From Pelagovum sp. HNIBRBA483 (lineage in GTDB: Bacteria > Pseudomonadota > Alphaproteobacteria > Rhodobacterales > Rhodobacteraceae), in assembly GCF_040931995.1 (NCBI RefSeq), contig NZ_CP162412.1, forward strand, positions 992,001-1,056,000: a stretch of 64,000 nucleotides of DNA, in the 5' to 3' direction. The number at the start of each line of letters is the position of its first letter. Position 1 is the first letter of the stretch. The notes under the pieces are model-generated. The model was not told the DNA's origin. It saw only the letters and a list, made by a program, of their open reading frames with translations, and ran no database searches. Both the position numbers and the translations under genes were made by a program. Of the stretch, positions 60,837-64,000 are shown piece by piece.

Positions 60837-61649
60837 ATGGGGTCGCAGTCAAACGAGTATGACATCGAAGAGTTGTTGCGTGTCGCGACCACGTTGGCCG
60901 ATATCGCAGCGCCGGAGACACTCCGGCACTTTCGGGCGTCATCTCTCTCCGTCGATAATAAAGACAGCTCCGGCTTCGATCCGGTCACGGTCGCTGATCG
61001 GGCAGCAGAGCAAGCAATGCGTGCCTATCTCGCGGAACACCGCCCGCGTGACGGCCTCCTCGGTGAGGAATTCGGCGCAAGCGCGGGGACGAATGACCTC
61101 ACATGGATCATTGACCCGATTGATGGAACCCGTGGCTACATGTCCGGCACCCCGACCTGGGGCACGCTGATTGGGCTGCGGGATGCTGACGGCCCAGTCC
61201 TTGGCTTAATCGACCAGCCCTATATTGGTGAGCGGTTCATCGGCGCGAACGGGCGTGCGTGGATGAGCGGGCCGCATGGCGAACGTGCGATCGCGACGCG
61301 GCAAGGCTCTACACTCGAAACAGCGATCTTGTTCTCGACCTTCCCTGAAGTCGGCAGTGCTGAGGAGCGGAAAGCTTTCGAGGCCGTTTCCGCTTATGCG
61401 CGGCTCACACGCTTTGGCATGGATTGTTACGCCTATGCGCTCGTTGCGATGGGGCAGGTCGATCTGGTGATCGAAGCCGGACTGAATGCCTACGACATTC
61501 AAGCGCCACTCGCTCTTATTGAAGCCGCTGGCGGTGTTGTCACTGATTGGGAAGGCCAGCCTGTCACCGCAGGTGGCCGCGTCATCGCCGCTGGCAATAA
61601 AACAGTCTACGCCGAAGCGCTGGCTGTGATCCGGTCGACCCTGAACTAG
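60837..61649 (+). CDS. hisN: Inositol monophosphatase family protein, histidinol-phosphatase (HisN)-like
   Basis: A 270-residue Mg-dependent phosphatase: GEEFGASAG, the signature WIIDPIDGTRGYMSG (metal site, about 91-105) and a C-terminal AYDIQAPLALIEAAGGVVTDWEG (metal site; Tyr replaces the usual Trp). The alphaproteobacterial form is generally the histidinol-phosphate phosphatase of histidine synthesis, but myo-inositol phosphatase is a close alternative. GGAGCGGGGCGGT precedes ATG 60837. Confidence 0.85.
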   Translation: MGSQSNEYDIEELLRVATTLADIAAPETLRHFRASSLSVDNKDSSGFDPVTVADRAAEQAMRAYLAEHRPRDGLLGEEFGASAGTNDLTWIIDPIDGTRGYMSGTPTWGTLIGLRDADGPVLGLIDQPYIGERFIGANGRAWMSGPHGERAIATRQGSTLETAILFSTFPEVGSAEERKAFEAVSAYARLTRFGMDCYAYALVAMGQVDLVIEAGLNAYDIQAPLALIEAAGGVVTDWEGQPVTAGGRVIAAGNKTVYAEALAVIRSTLN

Positions 61650-61770
61650 CGAAATCAAATGATTGCGCGATTTGTCTCTCGCGCCCTATAAGAGTTGGGC
61701 CGAGTCCTTGCCCCTTCTGTCGGCGCGTTCCCGTGATCTCCGAAGGGGAGAACCTGAAGAGGGGGGCACC

Positions 61771-63111
61771 ATGGGACAAAAAACAATCATCAGGAAAGCA
61801 GACTCCATCCTCACGATGGATGACCAGCGCCGCGAGTTGGTTCAGGCCGATATTCTTTTCGAGGACGGCGTCGTTATCGCGGTGGGCGAGGACCTCGATG
61901 CACCGCTGGCAAATGAGGTTTCCGGCGTCGGTTGCATCGTGACCCCTGGCCTCGTCAATACCCACCACCACCTCTACCAGACCCTCACCCGCGCGGTGCC
62001 GGGTGGGCAGGATGCGCTCCTCTTTGGCTGGCTGCAAACGCTCTATCCGATCTGGTCCCGTTTTGGGCCGGAAGAGATGTTCGTATCTGCGCAGATTGGT
62101 CTTGCGGAACTGGCGCTGTCGGGCTGCACATTGACCTCCGATCATCTTTACTTGTTTCCCAACGGGTCACGGCTTGATGATACTATCGCTGCTGCCTCCG
62201 AAACAGGACTGCGCTTTCATCCCACCCGCGGTGCAATGAGCATCGGAGAAAGCGGTGGCGGGCTGCCACCTGATGATCTTGTTGAAAAAGAAGCCGCTAT
62301 ACTCGACGATTGCATCCGCGTGATCGATGCCCATCACGATGCAAGCGAAGGCGCGATGGTGCGCGTCGGCGTCGCGCCTTGCTCCCCCTTTTCCGTTTCA
62401 CGCGAACTGATGCGGGATGCCGCTTTGCTGGCGCGGGACAAGGGCGTCATGCTGCATACACACCTTGCCGAAAACGATGAAGACATTGCCTATTCCGAGG
62501 CAAAATTCGGCTGCCGCCCCGGCCAATACGCTGAAGATCTTGGATGGACGGGCGATGATGTCTGGCATGCTCATTGCGTGAAGCTTGATGTACAGGAGAT
62601 CGACCTTTTCGCCCGTACCGGCACAGGTGTCGCCCATTGTCCTTGTTCCAACTGCAGGCTTGGTTCCGGTGTGGCTCCTGTCCGTGCGATGCGGGATCAG
62701 GGCGTGAAAGTTGGGCTTGGGGTTGATGGTTCAGCCAGCAATGATCAAGGCAATCTGGTACTTGAGGCGCGTCAAGCCATGCTTCTTCAGCGGGTTTCGC
62801 GCGGGGCTGATGCCATGAGTTCCCGCGAAGCGCTTGAAATTGCCACAAGAGGCGGTGCCGATGTCTTGGGACGCTCTGATGTCGGCCGGATAGCGGTCGG
62901 AAAGCGAGCTGACATTGCCATGTGGGATACACGAGGTATCGAAAGCGCGGGTTCGTGGGATCCTGCTGCCCTCTTGCTGGCAGGCCCTTCTAAAGTCCGC
63001 AACCTCTTTGTCGAAGGTCGCCAAGTGGTGGCCGACGGTACGATGACGACGATCGACCTGCCCAAAGTCATCGCCCGTCAGAACGCGCTGGCACGGATGC
63101 TGGTTAGCTAA
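61771..63111 (+). CDS. 8-oxoguanine deaminase-like amidohydrolase
   Basis: A 446-residue TRZ/ATZ-type amidohydrolase. The zinc ligands are visible: VNTHHHLYQTLTRAVPGGQD (HxH), MLHTHLAEND (His), WHAHCVKLD (His) and LGVDGSASND (Asp). The layout SDHLYLFPNGSRLDD and PCSNCRLGSG matches enzymes annotated as 8-oxoguanine deaminase, releasing ammonia to form urate. It also resembles hydroxyatrazine hydrolases, so the substrate is probable, not proved. ATG 61771 has GAGGGGGG upstream; an in-frame start at 61663 is not conserved. Confidence 0.85.
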   Translation: MGQKTIIRKADSILTMDDQRRELVQADILFEDGVVIAVGEDLDAPLANEVSGVGCIVTPGLVNTHHHLYQTLTRAVPGGQDALLFGWLQTLYPIWSRFGPEEMFVSAQIGLAELALSGCTLTSDHLYLFPNGSRLDDTIAAASETGLRFHPTRGAMSIGESGGGLPPDDLVEKEAAILDDCIRVIDAHHDASEGAMVRVGVAPCSPFSVSRELMRDAALLARDKGVMLHTHLAENDEDIAYSEAKFGCRPGQYAEDLGWTGDDVWHAHCVKLDVQEIDLFARTGTGVAHCPCSNCRLGSGVAPVRAMRDQGVKVGLGVDGSASNDQGNLVLEARQAMLLQRVSRGADAMSSREALEIATRGGADVLGRSDVGRIAVGKRADIAMWDTRGIESAGSWDPAALLLAGPSKVRNLFVEGRQVVADGTMTTIDLPKVIARQNALARMLVS

Positions 63112-64000
63112 GGGCGCGCCCGTTTATCCACACGGCTCTAACCGCGCGGTCGTCACCCATCATGATCGTGGGGAATAAAGCATCCCAAAAAGACTCGGCT
63201 CTGCTGGTGCGCTGAGCGATTGCTTCGGTCGACTCAAGATCGAGGATCACCAGATCAGCAGCAGCGCCGACGCCCAAATGCCCGATATGTCCTTGCCGGT
63301 GCACCGCGCGCGCGGATCCTTCTGTCGCCAGCCAGATAAGCTGCGCCGGATGCAAAGCCACGCCACGCAATTGGCCGATCTCGTAGGCGGCTGCCATTGT
63401 CCGCAGCATGGAAAATGACGAACCACCACCGGTGTCCGTCGCCAGCCCGACGCGCAGGCCATGTTGTTTCAAACCCTGTAGGTCAAACAGACCTGACCCG
63501 ATGAAGGTATTTGATGTCGGGCAATGCACCACCGAGGCATCCATTTCTTTCAACCGCGCGATTTCTCTCTCTTCCAGATAGATCGCATGCCCGTAGAGCC
63601 CTTTCGGCCCTAAAAGACCAAACCGCTCATAGGTATCGAGGTAATCGCGGCTCTCGGGGAAAAGTTCCTTGACCCACGCCAACTCTGGTATCTGCTCGCT
63701 CAAGTGGGTCTGCATCAGGCAATCTGGGTGCTCCGACCAGAGCGCGCCCACTGCCGCCAGTTGTTCAGGTGTCGATGTAGGCGAAAAGCGTGGTGTAATC
63801 GCGTAATGCGCTCGGCCTTTGCCATGCCACTTTTCCAACAACCGTTTGCTGTCATCATAGGCCGATTTTGCGGTGTCGCGGAGCGCATCGGGTGCGTTTC
63901 TGTCCATACAGGTTTTGCCCGCGAACACCTCCATTTCCAGCTCTGCGGCGGCGTTGAAGAATGCATCAACACTTTCGGGATGGATGGTGCAAAAACTCAC
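63104..64000 (-). CDS. guaD: Guanine deaminase, partial (cut by window end)
   Basis: The last 298 or so residues of an amidohydrolase that continues past the window. Metal-related motifs seen are MQTHLSEQ (His), YGHAIYLEE (His) and VGLATDTGGGSS (Asp), with the typical VHCPTSNTFIGSGLFDLQGLKQHG. The C-terminal WINGRAL is complete. This is the GuaD pattern (guanine to xanthine plus ammonia). The true N terminus is beyond 64000. It is convergent with the 8-oxoguanine deaminase-like gene and overlaps it by 8 bases. Confidence 0.88.
   Translation of the reverse strand: MSFCTIHPESVDAFFNAAAELEMEVFAGKTCMDRNAPDALRDTAKSAYDDSKRLLEKWHGKGRAHYAITPRFSPTSTPEQLAAVGALWSEHPDCLMQTHLSEQIPELAWVKELFPESRDYLDTYERFGLLGPKGLYGHAIYLEEREIARLKEMDASVVHCPTSNTFIGSGLFDLQGLKQHGLRVGLATDTGGGSSFSMLRTMAAAYEIGQLRGVALHPAQLIWLATEGSARAVHRQGHIGHLGVGAAADLVILDLESTEAIAQRTSRAESFWDALFPTIMMGDDRAVRAVWINGRALS

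Overview
The window looks like a chromosomal segment of a marine alphaproteobacterium of the Roseobacter group (Rhodobacteraceae). The evidence is high G+C with strong codon bias, tightly packed genes, the hom-glpX-recJ-tRNA-Glu block, soxBDAG, a Zur/ZnuABC locus with the alphaproteobacterial Zur palindrome, gatCA, a type A RNase P RNA beside rpmG, and many genes for methylated amines. No plasmid or phage replication genes and no CRISPR array were seen.

Layout. 0.1-3.4 kb: end of a surface-polysaccharide locus (hexapeptide acyltransferase, O-antigen ligase/polymerase-like protein, membrane-anchored arylsulfotransferase-like propeller); the last gene is visibly lower in G+C. 3.5-10.4 kb: a catabolic cluster around an RpiR regulator, with a Rieske oxygenase on one side and a dimethylglycine-dehydrogenase-like flavoprotein, an enolase-superfamily enzyme and a class III aminotransferase on the other; it probably handles a betaine or N-methylated amino acid. 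10.4-13.6 kb: a lower-G+C island on the 3' side of tRNA-Glu, holding a proteorhodopsin with all proton-pump residues, a SOUL haem-binding protein, a secreted orphan and a frameshifted gene. 13.7-21.5 kb: core genes (tRNA-Glu, recJ, glpX, hom, pirin, glutamate dehydrogenase). 21.6-23.4 kb: TadE/TadG-like pilus genes. 23.6-29.5 kb: sarcosine oxidase soxBDAG with a convergent XRE regulator. 29.6-38.4 kb: desaturase, NUDIX, DUF983, an EF-hand/ECF-sigma/metal-sensor operon, a PleD-like diguanylate cyclase, a HAD phosphatase and a non-pyrrolysine MttB homologue. 38.4-42.4 kb: an orphan zincin and the zinc uptake locus znuA<>zur-znuC-znuB. 42.4-44.8 kb: dtd, sugar kinase, nitrilase. 45.1-50.8 kb: a seven-gene operon combining XpaC, TelA, a DUF2927 lipoprotein, an SPFH/GYF protein and a zinc-ribbon membrane protein, which I think is the best candidate for an under-described system (envelope stress or membrane remodelling). 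51.0-58.2 kb: translation and RNA genes (rluB-like, tadA, gatC, gatA, rnpB, rpmG) with a few membrane and hydrolase genes. 58.2-64.0 kb: Bax-inhibitor protein, quinone oxidoreductase, XRE regulator, hisN-like phosphatase and two convergent purine deaminases, the second cut by the window end.

How the genes fit together. Demethylation of quaternary amines (Rieske oxygenase, MttB homologue), then oxidation of dimethylglycine/sarcosine-type secondary amines (DMGDH-like protein, SoxBDAG), would feed glycine and C1-folate pools. Glutamate dehydrogenase, the nitrilase and the purine deaminases fit a bacterium that scavenges organic nitrogen. Proteorhodopsin would add light-driven proton motive force, but no retinal or carotenoid biosynthesis gene lies in this window.
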